In this document: one piece after another, positions 25,997 through 36,255 of the stretch | Layout: each line of letters starts with the position of its first letter | Position numbering within the stretch: the stretch's first letter is position 1 | NCBI RefSeq assembly: GCF_963677685.1 | Contig: NZ_OY782185.1 | Span: 62,001-126,000, forward strand | Length of the DNA: 64,000 nt | DNA from: an uncultured Bacteroides sp. | GTDB taxonomy: Bacteria; Bacteroidota; Bacteroidia; Bacteroidales; Bacteroidaceae | Direction of reading: 5' to 3' | The notes under the pieces: generated by a model | The model's input: only the letters and a program-made list of their open reading frames with translations | The model's database searches: none | What the model was told of the DNA's origin: nothing | Made by a program: the position numbers and the translations under genes

Positions 25997-27403
25997 TTAT
26001 TCACTAAGATATGTAATGGCATTTTTAGTCATAGTCGTAAGATTCGACCTGTAAGAACCCGTAGTGGTTACTCCGTTGCCATACCAGTCGAAGGCACCTG
26101 AACCTATACTAATGACGGTCCCTGAATTTCCTTTTTTAGGGAACTCAGCTATAACTATAGCTCCGCTCTCATTATCAGCGTCACCATCACTTCGTCCTAA
26201 AGCAATGCCAGCGGTTGCGTTTTGCCAGTCTTCTTTAGTATTATAGCCACCCCAATCAGAGCCAATATGCCATTGGGCTGTACTGTTAGTAACAGCATAT
26301 CCTTTATCAAATAAATATGCAACATAATCCTTGCCAGAAGCAGTTTGTAGACCTGCAAATAAAGGATGATCCTCATGACCTTTAAACGAGATCCCCCAAG
26401 GAGATACTGCTATCTCAGGATTATCTTCGCTCCCACCCCAACAATTATTAGGCGATGCTTTATCTAATGTGATTTCTAATGATGAAAGGTATCTTGTAGC
26501 ATAACGGGTTAATAACAAGCTGCCTCCATGTTGGTAATAATCCTTAAACTTTGGTATTGCTTCAGCAGCTCCATTTGATAACCCTATGGCATCTGTATAA
26601 TTATCAACATGCCAGTGCCACCATATTACCGAATATTTGCCTAACTGCACATTACCAGTATTTATATCAGCAAAAGAAATATATTCCGCACCAGAGATAT
26701 TTTGGATCATCCATGTTGCCGCAGCTTTTTCTTCAGGGCTTTCTATCTCATCTATTGACGAAGCAGTACCAACAAAAGCAGTATACTTTATATCTGTCGG
26801 AATAACATGAACGGTATATAGAGATGTCGCAGTGCGATGAGTTACAGTATACGTTACCGGATTACTAAAGTCTATTATTGCATCGTTCTCAGGAGTTGCT
26901 GCAGCGCCATCTGTAATAGTATATGTTGCTATAAGTTGGGTTACGTCTACACTCTTTGGCACATAGACTGTTATTGTTTTCGCCTCATCATCAATCGTTC
27001 CTATATACGAATCATTGATCTTGAAACTAAGCATTTTAGCTTTATCTATTTCTACACTAACGGTATATCTTCTATATATGTCTCCATTACTGACAAGCAT
27101 AGCTACTGGTAAAGAAAAATTAGCTATACTTTTATTTGCCAAGTCAGCCTCTGCTCCATCGGACAAAGCATATTCAAGAGTCATAGCAGAAACATCTGTT
27201 CCATCAGGAACCTGAACAGTTATTGTACCCTCTGTTTGATCTATTATACCTTCATATCCATTAAGATTGAAAGACGTAATATTTGCATTGCAATCCAAAT
27301 TAAGCTCGGATGTGTTACTATTATTGCAGCTCCCCGTTAATACAGTAAGTGCAATGATTGAAAAGAAGTAGATATATTTATAGAATAATTTCATAACTTT
27401 CAA
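25997..27403 (-). CDS. Surface glycan-binding lipoprotein, DUF4960 type
   Basis: The 468-residue protein has a lipoprotein signal (VLTGSC). Two tandem beta repeats follow (ITSFNLNGYEGIIDQTEGTI and MLSFKINDSYIGTIDDEAKT), resembling DUF5018-type Ig-like repeats. The C-terminal half contains VIWWHWHVDNYTDA and GGSLLLTRYATRYL, which I take as DUF4960. It follows susD by 12 nt and precedes the surface GH32, the usual place for a surface glycan-binding protein. Aromatic-rich stretches suit sugar binding. No catalytic motif is seen. Confidence 0.8.
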   Translation of the reverse strand: MKVMKLFYKYIYFFSIIALTVLTGSCNNSNTSELNLDCNANITSFNLNGYEGIIDQTEGTITVQVPDGTDVSAMTLEYALSDGAEADLANKSIANFSLPVAMLVSNGDIYRRYTVSVEIDKAKMLSFKINDSYIGTIDDEAKTITVYVPKSVDVTQLIATYTITDGAAATPENDAIIDFSNPVTYTVTHRTATSLYTVHVIPTDIKYTAFVGTASSIDEIESPEEKAAATWMIQNISGAEYISFADINTGNVQLGKYSVIWWHWHVDNYTDAIGLSNGAAEAIPKFKDYYQHGGSLLLTRYATRYLSSLEITLDKASPNNCWGGSEDNPEIAVSPWGISFKGHEDHPLFAGLQTASGKDYVAYLFDKGYAVTNSTAQWHIGSDWGGYNTKEDWQNATAGIALGRSDGDADNESGAIVIAEFPKKGNSGTVISIGSGAFDWYGNGVTTTGSYRSNLTTMTKNAITYLSE

Positions 27404-27414
27404 ATATTAATAAA

Positions 27415-29112
27415 TTAATTCCAACCGTTGTTTTGCTTGTATAAATTATTGCTGGCAGTAATTTGACTATATGGAATTGGTAAATATTCATTTTTCCCTT
27501 GCGTAAAAGACCCATTCCTATAATATGTTCTACGCCTTTCTTCAGAACGATAATATGAATTGATAACCTGATCAGCTATCCCCCAACGTACCAAATCAAA
27601 AAAACGAGAACTTTCCATACCGAACTCCAAACGTCGTTCCCAACGCAATGCCTGACGAGCAAAATCTTCAGTCCAGGTACAATTTACTCCATTCTTATAA
27701 GTCGAAATTTCAAGATTAGGAGCATAGTCAAAAATCAAATTAGTACTTGCTGCTGCTCTAGTTCTTACTTTATTGATAAGGGGTAATGCTTCTCCTGAAC
27801 GATGTAATTCTATTAACGCTTCTGCTCTCATTAGTAACACATCTGCATAACGGATCACGATATGATTCAAAGAGTTAGCCCAAAAGGTGCCACCTATTTT
27901 AGCTTGACAAGTGCAATCAGGATCAACATTCTCTTTTAATGAAGCATATACTCCATAATAATCAGGATTACGGTTCCAATCTTTTGTATAAACATAGCTC
28001 GTATTATATTTATAAGGAAAACCAGGCATTGCAACAGTGTGAAACAGACGAGGGTCAGAATGATCCTTTGTACTATCATAATTATCAATATTATAACCGT
28101 CAAAGATAGGTAAGCCATTCTTCGTCTTAAACGCATTTACAAGGTTTTGACTAGGCTTATGAAAATCACAACACCCTAAATATTGAGGTACTGTTAATTC
28201 CATACCAAAATTCAAATTACCGTATTTGGTTCCATCATTAATTGAATATTGTATAGCCCAAATGGATTCTTTTCCATTTTCATAATTTGGAAGAAAATTC
28301 ATACTATAATCCGATTCTAAACCATAACCGGCTGTAGCCATTATTTCATCACTTGTATAAGCAAGAACAGACTCTAAATCATCTTGATTTATTTCTGTTA
28401 CATTATATTGTTCGTCCTGTCTATAAGCCTTGTACAGCATGGTCTTAGCCAAATAAGCAGCAGCGGCAGCTTTAGTTGGTCGCCCAACTTCTTCTTGCAC
28501 TTCTGGCAAATGATTATATGCGTATTTAAAATCGTCAGCTATTTTTTGCCACTCTTCATCACTAGTATAAGTTACATTAGATAAGGAAGTATAATCTTTA
28601 GTAGATATAGTCTCATCAACAATAACAATCTTATTAAATAACTCTTTCAACATAAAAAAAGCATGTCCTCGCAAAAAGCGCATTTCTCCAATACGAGACT
28701 CTTTCATTGGGTACTCTTTTTCATCTAAACTATTAAGTGACTGCAACGCCGTATTAGCGCGGGTCACACATTTATATAATCTATTCCAGATATCATTTAT
28801 ATTCCAGTCAGTAGAACGCGTTCCTTGGGCTATTTCAAGAAAATGAAAGACATCACCATCGGCAGCTCCCGATCCCCCTTTATAACAATCATCAGATCTT
28901 ACATCGTAATTCCATAGTGTAAAAGATGAATTCATATCATCGCCTGAGACCCATATTGCATAAGCAGCGGTGACCAGGTTATCAACATATTCAGGCGAAG
29001 AGACTTCTTTTCCAGTTAAAATTCCCTGAGGTGATTTATCAAGAAAATCAGAGCAACTATTTGTGAGTATTAAAACAAACAATATAAGAACGAATAAATA
29101 TTTCTTTTCCAT
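27415..29112 (-). CDS. susD: SusD/RagB-family fructan-binding lipoprotein
   Basis: The start at ATG 29112 gives 565 residues and a clean lipoprotein signal (MEKKYLFVLILFVLILTNSC); the upstream in-frame ATG adds only eight hydrophobic residues. SusD hallmarks are SDFLDKSPQG after the Cys, FLRGHAFFMLKELF and the C-terminal RQALRWERRLEFGMES...RFFDLVRWG. It would form the lid of the SusC pore and capture fructan. It lies 20 nt downstream of susC. Confidence 0.93.
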   Translation of the reverse strand: MEKKYLFVLILFVLILTNSCSDFLDKSPQGILTGKEVSSPEYVDNLVTAAYAIWVSGDDMNSSFTLWNYDVRSDDCYKGGSGAADGDVFHFLEIAQGTRSTDWNINDIWNRLYKCVTRANTALQSLNSLDEKEYPMKESRIGEMRFLRGHAFFMLKELFNKIVIVDETISTKDYTSLSNVTYTSDEEWQKIADDFKYAYNHLPEVQEEVGRPTKAAAAAYLAKTMLYKAYRQDEQYNVTEINQDDLESVLAYTSDEIMATAGYGLESDYSMNFLPNYENGKESIWAIQYSINDGTKYGNLNFGMELTVPQYLGCCDFHKPSQNLVNAFKTKNGLPIFDGYNIDNYDSTKDHSDPRLFHTVAMPGFPYKYNTSYVYTKDWNRNPDYYGVYASLKENVDPDCTCQAKIGGTFWANSLNHIVIRYADVLLMRAEALIELHRSGEALPLINKVRTRAAASTNLIFDYAPNLEISTYKNGVNCTWTEDFARQALRWERRLEFGMESSRFFDLVRWGIADQVINSYYRSEERRRTYYRNGSFTQGKNEYLPIPYSQITASNNLYKQNNGWN

Positions 29113-29132
29113 AATAATGCATATTAAGATTA

Positions 29133-32100
29133 TCAAAAGCCAATACTAAAACCAAATGTTACATTCAATGGTATTGGGTAACCATAAAGTGGATTTTCAG
29201 GATCCTCTCCGGTAAAGCTCTTCGATTTTATAGTCAAGAGGTTTTGTCCACTAACATAGAAACGTACACTCTGCATCTTCAACTTACTAACGATTTCATC
29301 AGGTAGTCGATAACCTAGCTGCATATTCCTAAGCTTGAGGAAAGAACCATTCTCTACATAATAAGATGAAAGACGTTTTTCATTATTAGTATCAGTAGTA
29401 GTGAGAGCAGGTATATTAGAATTATAGTTGATAGGCGTCCATGCTTTCAAAACTCTCTTCCCTTTATTTAAATAATTCACATTGGAAGCAGACCAGAAAT
29501 CAGTTTGTTTCTTCACATCATACATAATAGCATCAACTCCTTGTACTCCTTGCCAAAAAAGAGATAAATCGAAGTTTTTATATCCAAAATGCATATTGAT
29601 ACCATAGCTAAAGTCAGGAGTAGGGTTATATATCCAAGTTTGATCAGCCTCATTAATAATACCATTCCTATCTAAATCTTTATAACGTATGCGTCCAACG
29701 CCAGCCCCTTCCTGAGTGGCGTGATTAAGAAGTTCTTCTTGTGATTTAAATATTCCGTCAGCTACATATCCAACTTGAGAATAGATCGAATGTCCCACTA
29801 CGCTTTTCACGCCATTCCCACCAAAAGTACCTACTGCCGCAACAGTTTCAGGTACATAAAGAACCTTATTCCTGTAAGCAGATAAATTCATATTTATATC
29901 ATAATCAAATCCTGATTTTGTTTTTCTACGATATCCTAAATTGAATTCTACGCCCTTATTTTGCATAGAACCTGCGTTTACATATTTATTTCCTCCTTCA
30001 CCTAAGGCAGCGAGACCAGTTAGTACAGTTAATATATCAGTTGTCTTTTTATAATAGTATTCAGCCGAACCATATAATGACTGACTAAATAGGGAAAAGT
30101 CCAAACCAATATTGGTCTGAGTGGTTGTTTCCCATTTAATATTATCGTTACCTAACTGATTGCGTTTGAAACCTGAAGCAAGAGTTCCACCACCATTTGC
30201 TCCAGCAATATCATAAGACGTTCCATAAGTTCCACCGGCGTAAGTGTCATTTGTTCCGTAATTTGAAACATAGATAGTATATCTGGCTAAATTAGCAATA
30301 TTTTGATTCCCCGTTTTTCCCCAAGATGCTCTTAATTTCAAATCATCTATAACAGTCTTTGAACCTTTCATAAACGCTTCTTCACTAATACGCCATCCTA
30401 ATGATGCAGCAGGAAAAGTTGCATAGCGATTATTCTTACCAAATCGAGAAGAACCATCATTACGTAAAGTCAAAGATGCTAAATATTTATCGGCATATGA
30501 ATAATTTATTTTACCAAAATAAGAGAGCAAAGAAAATCCTTCTCCATTACCATAAGTCTGCGATTGTCCTATTCCCGCATCAGGCCACATATAGTCTTTG
30601 GTTAATATCGCAAAGCCCTCTTTATAGGCAGAAAAGTTGGTGTCATCTTCGCGATTAAGTTCCAGCCCCAACATAGCATCCCCACGATGCTTCCCACTCT
30701 CAATTTCATAAGTAGCCAATGCATTCCACATCCATTTAGTCCAATGCTCTTGCTTCATTGTTACAGCACTCAAATCATCACTTTTGTATCCATTTTTATA
30801 AGGGAGCGTAAAGTTGCGTTGTTGCTTGTTAGCATAGTCCAAACCAAAATTAGAGCGTATCTTAAAACCTTTAGATAGATTGAGATTAATAAAAGCATTA
30901 CCGAACAAACGCCAATAAATATATTTATTATTGCGATTGTCTGATACAACCCGGGCAGGATTATTTCGATCAGGTAAATTTCCAACAGGGCCTCCCCATC
31001 CTCCACTTGTATTATGTACAGGAATAATAGAAGGCATATCAAGGGCATCGCTAATAATATTGCCCGGAGCATTCACTTCTGATGTACGGTTAAGTGTGAA
31101 GTTTTCTCCTATTGTTAACATATTTCCTATTAACTTGTAGTCTGTATTCATACGAGCTGAGAAACGCTCAAAATCAGTATCTTTTATAATACCATCATTA
31201 TGATAATATCCAGCAGAGAAGAATGAGTTACCTCTCTCACTTCCATTGCTTACCGATAAATTATACTGCTGAATAACGCCAGTGCGAGTAATTTCGTTGA
31301 ACCAATCAGTATCTGATGCCGGCATTGTGCTATCACTATTGAGATATTGGGGTAGCTTTAGTCCATTAAGAACTGGCTGATTATTACTTTCATATCCCCA
31401 ATTATATAGGTAACCTATACCATTTGAATTGGGATTTATGCCATCGTTTACATATGCTTGCCACATAGCACGCCCATATTCTTTAGAGTTCAGTACATCT
31501 AATTTTGATTGATAGCTGGAAACAGTTAAAGAAGCATCAAAATTCACTTTCACTTGCCCCTTCTTACCTTTCTTTGTTGTTATAATAATGACTCCGTTAG
31601 CGGCTCTTGAACCATAGATAGAAGCCGATGCAGCATCTTTCAAAACTTGAATAGACTCAATATCATTACCATTCAATTCATGCATACCGCTTTTAGTTGG
31701 AACACCATCAATGATATATAAAGGATCATTATCGTTCAGTGTCCCTATTCCCCTAATACGTACAGTTGATGAACCACTGGGGTTACCATCAGCAGAAATA
31801 TTCATACCTGGCACCCTACCTTGTAATGCTTTAATAGGGTTATTCTCTCCCTGTTTCTGTATTTCATTAACGTTTATGACAGATACAGCTCCTGTTAAGT
31901 CCGCCTTTCGCTGTGTAGTATAACCGGTAACAACAATTTCAGATAACATTTCGGTATCTTCCTCCAAAACAATCTTCATTGTAGGTTTAGCATGTAGCGT
32001 TATTGTTTTATACCCTACATAAGAAATAATCATTTCCACATTATCCTTAACAGACAAAGTAAAATGACCTTGCAAATCAGTTATAGTTCCATTGGTTGTC

Positions 32101-32261
32101 CCTTTTTCTAAAACGCTAGCTCCTATTATAGGCTCACCATCGTTTTTTGACGTTACAATACCATTTATTGTGATTTGTTGTGCCATGGTAATCTGCGCAC
32201 TAAGCAGCAGCAATACCCATATCCACCATCTAGGTGAAAGAAGAAGACGTGTTTTCCTCAT
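29133..32261 (-). CDS. susC: SusC/RagA-family TonB-dependent transporter
   Basis: The start at ATG 32261 gives 1042 residues with a signal peptide (RWWIWVLLLLSAQITMAQ). A carboxypeptidase-D-like regulatory domain follows (INGIVTSKNDGEPIIGASV), then the SusC plug (EIVVTGYTTQRKADLTGAVS, RIRGIGTLNDNDPLYIIDGV) and a 22-strand barrel ending NVTFGFSIGF. It imports fructo-oligosaccharides across the outer membrane using TonB energy. It is the first gene of the operon; the 154-bp gap to the sensor gene holds candidate promoter elements. Confidence 0.95.
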   Translation of the reverse strand: MRKTRLLLSPRWWIWVLLLLSAQITMAQQITINGIVTSKNDGEPIIGASVLEKGTTNGTITDLQGHFTLSVKDNVEMIISYVGYKTITLHAKPTMKIVLEEDTEMLSEIVVTGYTTQRKADLTGAVSVINVNEIQKQGENNPIKALQGRVPGMNISADGNPSGSSTVRIRGIGTLNDNDPLYIIDGVPTKSGMHELNGNDIESIQVLKDAASASIYGSRAANGVIIITTKKGKKGQVKVNFDASLTVSSYQSKLDVLNSKEYGRAMWQAYVNDGINPNSNGIGYLYNWGYESNNQPVLNGLKLPQYLNSDSTMPASDTDWFNEITRTGVIQQYNLSVSNGSERGNSFFSAGYYHNDGIIKDTDFERFSARMNTDYKLIGNMLTIGENFTLNRTSEVNAPGNIISDALDMPSIIPVHNTSGGWGGPVGNLPDRNNPARVVSDNRNNKYIYWRLFGNAFINLNLSKGFKIRSNFGLDYANKQQRNFTLPYKNGYKSDDLSAVTMKQEHWTKWMWNALATYEIESGKHRGDAMLGLELNREDDTNFSAYKEGFAILTKDYMWPDAGIGQSQTYGNGEGFSLLSYFGKINYSYADKYLASLTLRNDGSSRFGKNNRYATFPAASLGWRISEEAFMKGSKTVIDDLKLRASWGKTGNQNIANLARYTIYVSNYGTNDTYAGGTYGTSYDIAGANGGGTLASGFKRNQLGNDNIKWETTTQTNIGLDFSLFSQSLYGSAEYYYKKTTDILTVLTGLAALGEGGNKYVNAGSMQNKGVEFNLGYRRKTKSGFDYDINMNLSAYRNKVLYVPETVAAVGTFGGNGVKSVVGHSIYSQVGYVADGIFKSQEELLNHATQEGAGVGRIRYKDLDRNGIINEADQTWIYNPTPDFSYGINMHFGYKNFDLSLFWQGVQGVDAIMYDVKKQTDFWSASNVNYLNKGKRVLKAWTPINYNSNIPALTTTDTNNEKRLSSYYVENGSFLKLRNMQLGYRLPDEIVSKLKMQSVRFYVSGQNLLTIKSKSFTGEDPENPLYGYPIPLNVTFGFSIGF

Positions 32262-32300
32262 AGTCTCAATTTTAGCATTAACTGAATAAATTTTACTCGC

Positions 32301-32308
32301 CAAAAATA
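32301..32308 (-). promoter_or_regulatory. Putative -7 box of the fructan operon
   Basis: On the minus strand the bases read TATTTTTG (TAnnTTTG), about 40 nt before the susC start at 32261. No good -33 box is seen, which fits a promoter that needs an activator. Confidence 0.45.
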
Positions 32309-32353
32309 AGTAGTACTATTCAAGAGTGGTATAACAAAAGAGACAAGAGATAG

Positions 32354-32381
32354 CACATTTGTCTCATCTGCTACAAATGTG
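32354..32381. promoter_or_regulatory. Inverted repeat, candidate hybrid-sensor operator
   Basis: Perfect 9-bp arms CACATTTGT and ACAAATGTG are separated by 10 nt, 46 bp upstream of the putative -7 box. The position suits activation of susC by the AraC-type output domain of the adjacent sensor. Function is inferred. Confidence 0.4.
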
Positions 32382-32415
32382 ATACAGATAAGAGATTTAT
32401 TATTGCTATTGAAGA

Positions 32416-35136
32416 TTATTCTCCTCCTTGATACTCAGAAGGAGTTCTGTTATAAACAGTTTTAAAACATTTAGAGAAATATGCCGGAGAGGTAAATCCT
32501 GTTTGATAAGCTATTTCATTCACGTTCAAGTTTCTCTGTTTAAGCAAAAGAGCTGCTTTGTTAAGCCTATAGTTTCTCAAGAATTCTACAGGAGAGATTC
32601 CTGTTAAATCTTTTATTTTTCGATGCAAGTGCCCCCGTGATAGTCCAAGCGTTTCACTTAGTTTTTCTATATTATATTCAGGATCTGTGTAAATGATCTC
32701 AATCTGAGCCATAAACTTTTGCAAAAATAAGTCATCCACGTTTTCTGTTTTTTCAGCTTCCACTTGAAGCAAATTACCCTTTCGTAGTTTCTCTAGTAAT
32801 TGTTCGCGGAGTCGTTTGCGTTCTTCCAACAAACGTATAATCTTTATCTTTAAGTAATTAATATGAAAAGGTTTACGAATATATCCATCTGCCCCACCAA
32901 TAACCCCATATATTTGCTGACGTATGTCAGAGAGAGCCGTTAAAAGAAGCACAGGAATATGACTCGTTACGATATTACTTTTAATCTCCCGACACAGTTC
33001 AAAGCCGTTCATCAGAGGCATCATAACATCACTAAGCACCAATGAAACATCTTTTTCCCTTAGTATATTTAACGCTTTTGCACCGTCAGATGCCATAATT
33101 AGAGTAAAATTCTCCTGCAACTCTCGTTGCAAATAGGTCCGAACATCCTCATCATCGTCTACTATTAAAATAGTATATGGATAAGCTTGCGAGAGCAACT
33201 TTTTCTCTGTTTGACCATCAAGAACAGTAGTCACATAGGAACGTAGCGACAAATCTACTTCACGAACATTCTCTCCCTGAAGTATCTGTTTATCTTTATT
33301 CAAAGTAATAGTAAAAATCGTTTTTTTATTAGGAATGCTTTCTACAGTAATTTCTCCTTTATGCATCAAGACATACTCTTTTGCAAGATGTAATCCAATG
33401 CCTGTACCCGTTGAACTATTTTCAGTATAAAAACGGTCGAAGATATTATCTATTCTATCTGGTTGTATACCGCAGCCATTATCAATGAACTGCAAAATCA
33501 CATTTTTTTCATCTTGCTTAATACAAACAGATATTTCTCCATTTTCCGAAACAAATTTAAATGCGTTTGACAATAAATTCACTAGTACTTTTTCCATCAG
33601 ATCCTGATCTATCCATACAAAACAATCTTTTATTTCTGAGTGAAAAGTGTAGGATATATGACGGAAAGTTGCCATATTTTCAAAATAGGATTTCACTTCA
33701 CGAACAAAACTAATGATATCAGTCTTTTCTATTTTTAATTCCTGTTTATTGTTTTCCACCTTTCTAAAATCAAGGATCTGATTAATGACCCTAAGCAAAC
33801 GATTAGCATTTTTATGCATTAACTCCAAATCGGATAAATAAGGAGACGTTTGCAATAATCGAATAAGACGATCAAGTGGGCCTAAGATCAATGTCAATGG
33901 AGTACGTACTTCATGAGATACGTTAGTGAAGAATTGAAGTTTTTGAGCTGTAACTTGTTCTATTTCAGCATTCAAAGAAATAAGTTTTTTATTTTGTTCT
34001 TCTTCTCGTTTATTCTTCTCTATTAATTCCCGATTTACTTTACGCATTTTTTTATTAATAAGGAAGACATAAAGTAAAAGTAGAATGAAAGCGATCATTA
34101 AGGTAGAAATAATAGCAAGAGAACTCCGAAGAAATACAAACCGACTAAATAGCTGGTCAATTTTTGAGCGCTGCCCTTCAATACGTTTTTGATAATTCTG
34201 TAGCTGCTTACTTACAATCAAAATACTCCTTGCACTTTTCATATCTATTAAAGAAGTTTGCAAAGATATTTTTTTAGGAACAGGCTCTTTCTTAATAATC
34301 TTCATTGCTGTATTTATGAGTTCTTCTGCTCCTGTAGGATACAAAAAAGAAACATTAATACGCCCATCCGCTACAGCTTCAAGCCCTGCACCAGCTGTTG
34401 CATCAACTCCTATTATCTCAATTTCATTTTTGGAAGTAGTATTAATAGAATCCATAACCTCTCGAGCAGCAATGGCCATCATATCATTGTGAGAATAAAT
34501 ATAATCCACATTTCTAAGCTCCTTACACTTTGGCAAATCTTCATGCACTTTTTTATAAAGCCAATCGCCCTCAAATTCCACATAATGAACATCGCTACGC
34601 ATTGCCATAGCTTTTCTAAAACCCTGATGTCTCTCGCGTGCAGGCGAAGACTTTTTCAGCCCCCATATCTCAAGAATATTAGCTTTTTGAGGAGCGTGAA
34701 GAGCCGTATATTTGCCTGCTTCATATCCTATTGCATAGTTATCCGCTCCGACAAAAGAAGTATAAAGATTTGAATTTATTTTTCTATCGGTTATAATTGT
34801 TGGAATTCCCGCTTTATAAGCCTCCTCTGCTACCTGAGTTATGGGTTCGGATTCAAAAGGAGATATAATAAGTACATCTACCTTCATTGCTATCAACTCA
34901 CGTATTTGCTTTATTTGCCTCTCACTGCTATTGTTGGCATCTTTGATAACGATTTTTATATTATCATAATTAGAAGCTTCGATCATCAGTTCTTTCACCA
35001 TTGACTGCCGCCAATTATCATTTAAAACACATTGTGAAAGACCAATAGTATACTTTTTGTCTTGATTAGAAGAAGTACAGGATTGTAAACCTATAACGAT
35101 TACAGAAAATAATAGTATAAAAATAGAGTGCTTCAT
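32416..35136 (-). CDS. Hybrid two-component system sensor/regulator for fructose
   Basis: The 906-residue protein joins a whole signalling pathway. It has a signal (LQSC near residue 19), then a periplasmic sugar-binding-protein-like sensor at about 28-320 (IGLSQCVLNDNWRQSMVKEL, RHQGFRKAM, IIGVDATAGAG). A membrane helix lies at about 340-362, the kinase His in VSHEVRTP at about 408, and the ATPase region with DNGCGI. The receiver has IVDDDEDV and phospho-acceptor SDVMMP at about 702, and an AraC HTH closes the protein. PBP-type sensors of this kind bind fructose in the B. thetaiotaomicron levan locus. It lies just upstream of susC. Confidence 0.93.
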   Translation of the reverse strand: MKHSIFILLFSVIVIGLQSCTSSNQDKKYTIGLSQCVLNDNWRQSMVKELMIEASNYDNIKIVIKDANNSSERQIKQIRELIAMKVDVLIISPFESEPITQVAEEAYKAGIPTIITDRKINSNLYTSFVGADNYAIGYEAGKYTALHAPQKANILEIWGLKKSSPARERHQGFRKAMAMRSDVHYVEFEGDWLYKKVHEDLPKCKELRNVDYIYSHNDMMAIAAREVMDSINTTSKNEIEIIGVDATAGAGLEAVADGRINVSFLYPTGAEELINTAMKIIKKEPVPKKISLQTSLIDMKSARSILIVSKQLQNYQKRIEGQRSKIDQLFSRFVFLRSSLAIISTLMIAFILLLLYVFLINKKMRKVNRELIEKNKREEEQNKKLISLNAEIEQVTAQKLQFFTNVSHEVRTPLTLILGPLDRLIRLLQTSPYLSDLELMHKNANRLLRVINQILDFRKVENNKQELKIEKTDIISFVREVKSYFENMATFRHISYTFHSEIKDCFVWIDQDLMEKVLVNLLSNAFKFVSENGEISVCIKQDEKNVILQFIDNGCGIQPDRIDNIFDRFYTENSSTGTGIGLHLAKEYVLMHKGEITVESIPNKKTIFTITLNKDKQILQGENVREVDLSLRSYVTTVLDGQTEKKLLSQAYPYTILIVDDDEDVRTYLQRELQENFTLIMASDGAKALNILREKDVSLVLSDVMMPLMNGFELCREIKSNIVTSHIPVLLLTALSDIRQQIYGVIGGADGYIRKPFHINYLKIKIIRLLEERKRLREQLLEKLRKGNLLQVEAEKTENVDDLFLQKFMAQIEIIYTDPEYNIEKLSETLGLSRGHLHRKIKDLTGISPVEFLRNYRLNKAALLLKQRNLNVNEIAYQTGFTSPAYFSKCFKTVYNRTPSEYQGGE

Positions 35137-35257
35137 CAGTTCAATATACTAGGTTTATGGCGATAAAGATACTATTTCATGGACTAATAAGCTCTCTATC
35201 TCATACGTTTTTTATTTCTGTAACCGATAAATTTTGCCTATTGCAATTTAAATTTCG

Positions 35258-36175
35258 TTAGTTCATCTTCACCGGAATACAAATATCTACGATCCATTTT
35301 TTTTGAGGATGTTCTTCAATATTGTTCTGGTAAAGCTCATAGTGATGCGCATTGGTACATTGGCATCCATGCTCTTTTACTAAATCAAACATAGCATGCC
35401 ATGCGTCGGGAAACTCATCCATACCAATTTCAAAGCGCCCCACGGCATAAAGTCCGCCAGTGATTTCATACTGACCAATATCTCCGTCAGTCTTTATCTT
35501 TTCACTGACAATTAATCCCGCATCAGACGTTAGTTTACTCTTATCCGTGATATCTGGATTGTCATGATAAACAGAGAGTAATTTTGCCCCTGGGGCATTT
35601 ATAAGTCCCCTGGGGTATGCCCATTGCATCAATTTTGCAAAAGCATCTTGCATTTCATTAAAAGCACCCAGGTGGCGGCAATAGATAATGTTAAAAGCCG
35701 GCATTTTCTTAATTTCAAATGTACAGTCCATTTTATAATCTCCTATTTTAATTGTTTTACGGGGACAAAAATAGGATGAATAAGAACGTACAAACTCTTC
35801 TTTATTGCTATTAGATGGACGATTCTTGCTATTTGACTGACTAATATTGCACCGATATTCTTCTGCTGTCATTCCAAAGTGCTTTTTAAAGTTACGAGAA
35901 AAGACATTGGCTGAGTTGAAGCCGCAATCATAGGCCACATTCAGAATTGGTATACGTTCATCTCCCTGCAGTAATGCCGCAGCTTTTTCCAGACGCCTTC
36001 TTTGTATATATTTAGCAGGCGTCTCTCCTAGTTCACTAGTAAATAAACGATGAAAGTGATAAGCTGAAAGTCCTGCTATTTCAGCAAGATGTTTTAAGTC
36101 TAAAGGCTGCCGCAAATTCATCAAAATATAATCTACCACCCGGTTTATTTGCTTACTATATTCCACTTTCAACAT
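35258..36175 (-). CDS. AraC-family regulator with GyrI-like effector domain
   Basis: The 305-residue protein has an N-terminal AraC double HTH (LRQPLDLKHLAEIAGLSAYH and VAYDCGFNSANVFSRNFKKH). A linker leads to a C-terminal GyrI-like/BacR effector domain (MDCTFEIKKMPAFNIIYCRH, closing IVDICIPVKM). Such proteins sense small amphipathic compounds and often control drug-resistance genes. It is separated from the fructan sensor by 121 nt and transcribed the same way, but its domain type suggests an independent role. Confidence 0.9.
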   Translation of the reverse strand: MLKVEYSKQINRVVDYILMNLRQPLDLKHLAEIAGLSAYHFHRLFTSELGETPAKYIQRRRLEKAAALLQGDERIPILNVAYDCGFNSANVFSRNFKKHFGMTAEEYRCNISQSNSKNRPSNSNKEEFVRSYSSYFCPRKTIKIGDYKMDCTFEIKKMPAFNIIYCRHLGAFNEMQDAFAKLMQWAYPRGLINAPGAKLLSVYHDNPDITDKSKLTSDAGLIVSEKIKTDGDIGQYEITGGLYAVGRFEIGMDEFPDAWHAMFDLVKEHGCQCTNAHHYELYQNNIEEHPQKKWIVDICIPVKMN

Positions 36176-36224
36176 AAAGAGTTCTATTTTGGAGTAAAAA
36201 TAAGTATAATAATCAGAATATATC

Positions 36225-36232
36225 TATATTTG
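36225..36232 (+). promoter_or_regulatory. Putative -7 box of the YoaP-like gene
   Basis: TATATTTG matches TAnnTTTG and lies 23 nt before the ATG at 36256, in the divergent gap with the AraC/GyrI gene. Confidence 0.45.
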
Positions 36233-36255
36233 TTACCCAAAATTCAAAGACTACC

